From: Bacteroidota bacterium
GTDB lineage: Bacteria; Bacteroidota; Bacteroidia; Bacteroidales; UBA10428
Direction: 5' to 3'
DNA: 6,578 bases
Assembly: GCA_024640925.1 (NCBI GenBank)
Contig: JAHEEB010000242.1
Coordinates: 1 to 6,578, forward strand
The first letter of the stretch is position 1. Each line of letters starts with the position of its first letter. The notes beneath the pieces were generated by a model. The model worked only from the letters and a program-made list of their open reading frames with translations. It was not told the DNA's origin and ran no database searches. Of the stretch, positions 5,646 through 6,578 are shown piece after piece. A program made the position numbers and the translations under genes.

Positions 5646-6578
5646 AAAAAATACCAGGCTTTTACATATTAGACCTTTATATAGTCAAGAAATTTTTGGG
5701 AACTTTCTTCTTCCTTATCTTAATGATTCTTCTTATTACAGTTGTATTCGATCTTTCTGAGAAATTAGATGAATTTCTTGAAAATAAGGCTCCTGTAAAG
5801 AATGTAATATTTGATTATTTTGTAAATTTTGTTCCCTATTTTGCTGTGCAGATTACTCCAATGTTTACGTTTATTGCTGTAATCTTCTTTACTTCGCGTA
5901 TGGCATACAATTCAGAAATGATTGCTATACTGAGTAATGGTGTTAGTTTTAACCGGCTTCTTGTACCATATTTTCTTTCTGCTTTAGTAATTGTTATATT
6001 GAACATATATTTAAACAATAGCCTGATTCCCCATGCTAACCAGGAGCGGTTTGCTTTTGAAGAAAAATATTATTATAATTCTCCACGCGGATTCAAAGAT
6101 AAGGACATCCATAAACAAGTCGAGCCAGGCATTTATGTTTACATGGAAAGTTACAGTACTGTAAATAATTACGGACATAATTTTTCCATAGAAAAGTTTG
6201 AAAATGACAAACTGATTTCCAAGCTATTAGCCAGAGAAATTCATTGGGACACAACCCAAAAGAAATGGATTTTATCTACTTATATGATTCGGGATTACGA
6301 GCCGGATGGACAACAAAAAATAACTACAGGAACAAGTATAGATACAACTGTTAAAATGAGTCCCGACGATTTTACGAGGAGAGATAATGCAATAGAAGCA
6401 ATGGATAATCGTGAATTGAATGAATTTATTGATAACCAGATTTTGCAGGGAGCCTCAAATATAAGTTCGTTGCTTGTGGAAAAATATAAGAGAATTGCTG
6501 TTCCGTTTTCGACATTTATTCTCACACTTATTGGTGTTTCTGTATCATCAAGGAGAGTGAGGGGTGGTATAGGAATGC
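5642..6578 (+). CDS. LptF/LptG-family (YjgP/YjgQ) LPS export permease, 3' truncated
   Basis: An inner-membrane permease of the family whose members pair with the LptB ATPase to extract lipopolysaccharide and pass it to the periplasmic LptC/LptA bridge. The frame stays open from ATG 5642 for 312 codons and runs off the window; roughly 50 more residues are expected. Residues 1-20 (IPGFYILDLYIVKKFLGTF) are the typical start, then a first membrane helix (about 19-37) and two more near 64-84 and 105-124. The motif SEMIAILSNGVSF (91-103) corresponds to the cytoplasmic coupling region. Residues about 130-280 form the periplasmic beta-jellyroll domain. A fourth helix (about 285-302) leads into SSRRVRGGIG, a hallmark of the family. 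It overlaps tgt by 4 bases and is surely co-transcribed. Whether it acts as LptF or LptG cannot be decided here. Confidence 0.93.
   Translation, partial: MKKIPGFYILDLYIVKKFLGTFFFLILMILLITVVFDLSEKLDEFLENKAPVKNVIFDYFVNFVPYFAVQITPMFTFIAVIFFTSRMAYNSEMIAILSNGVSFNRLLVPYFLSALVIVILNIYLNNSLIPHANQERFAFEEKYYYNSPRGFKDKDIHKQVEPGIYVYMESYSTVNNYGHNFSIEKFENDKLISKLLAREIHWDTTQKKWILSTYMIRDYEPDGQQKITTGTSIDTTVKMSPDDFTRRDNAIEAMDNRELNEFIDNQILQGASNISSLLVEKYKRIAVPFSTFILTLIGVSVSSRRVRGGIGM

Noticed and set aside
1..6578. A new defence, mobile or secondary-metabolism system
   Set aside because: The genes form familiar core functions with uniform composition. There is no integrase, transposase, toxin-antitoxin pair, nuclease, repeat-spacer array or biosynthetic cluster in the window.

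Overview
The window looks like ordinary core chromosome from a low-GC member of the Bacteroidota, probably a Bacteroidales/Marinilabiliales-type marine or gut relative. The lineage is inferred from several things. There are Bacteroidota-type promoters (TTTG or TTG, about 19-20 bases, then TAnnTTTG). Ribosome binding sites are weak or absent. There is a PorT-like outer-membrane barrel and two ECF sigma factors without adjacent anti-sigma genes. The tRNA-guanine transglycosylase lacks the usual zinc cysteines. No mobile element, CRISPR array, tRNA or rRNA is visible.

Layout from left to right. Positions 1-29 may hold the last few codons of an upstream gene. Positions 30-396 are an AT-rich intergenic stretch with iterated ATGTTT/AAACAT motifs and a probable promoter. 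An ECF sigma factor (397-906, +) follows and ends at a good intrinsic terminator (967-992). Facing it are four minus-strand genes. In transcription order these are a membrane-anchored family 2 glycosyltransferase (4129-2999), a second ECF sigma factor (3008-2409), rsmG (2409-1786) and, from its own strong promoter, a small outer-membrane beta-barrel protein (1704-1048). The first three overlap one another and form a tight operon.

A 385-base divergent intergenic region (4130-4514) separates that operon from a plus-strand pair: tgt (4515-5645) and a LptF/LptG-family permease (5642 to beyond the window end). These two overlap by ATGA.

The genes serve basic functions: 16S rRNA methylation (rsmG), queuosine tRNA modification (tgt), LPS export (lptF/G family), envelope glycan or lipid glycosylation (GT2), an outer-membrane protein and two regulators. 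I see no convincing undescribed multi-gene system. The observations most worth checking are the missing zinc ligands in Tgt, the repeated palindromic motif over the first sigma promoter, and the sigma factor embedded between a glycosyltransferase and rsmG.
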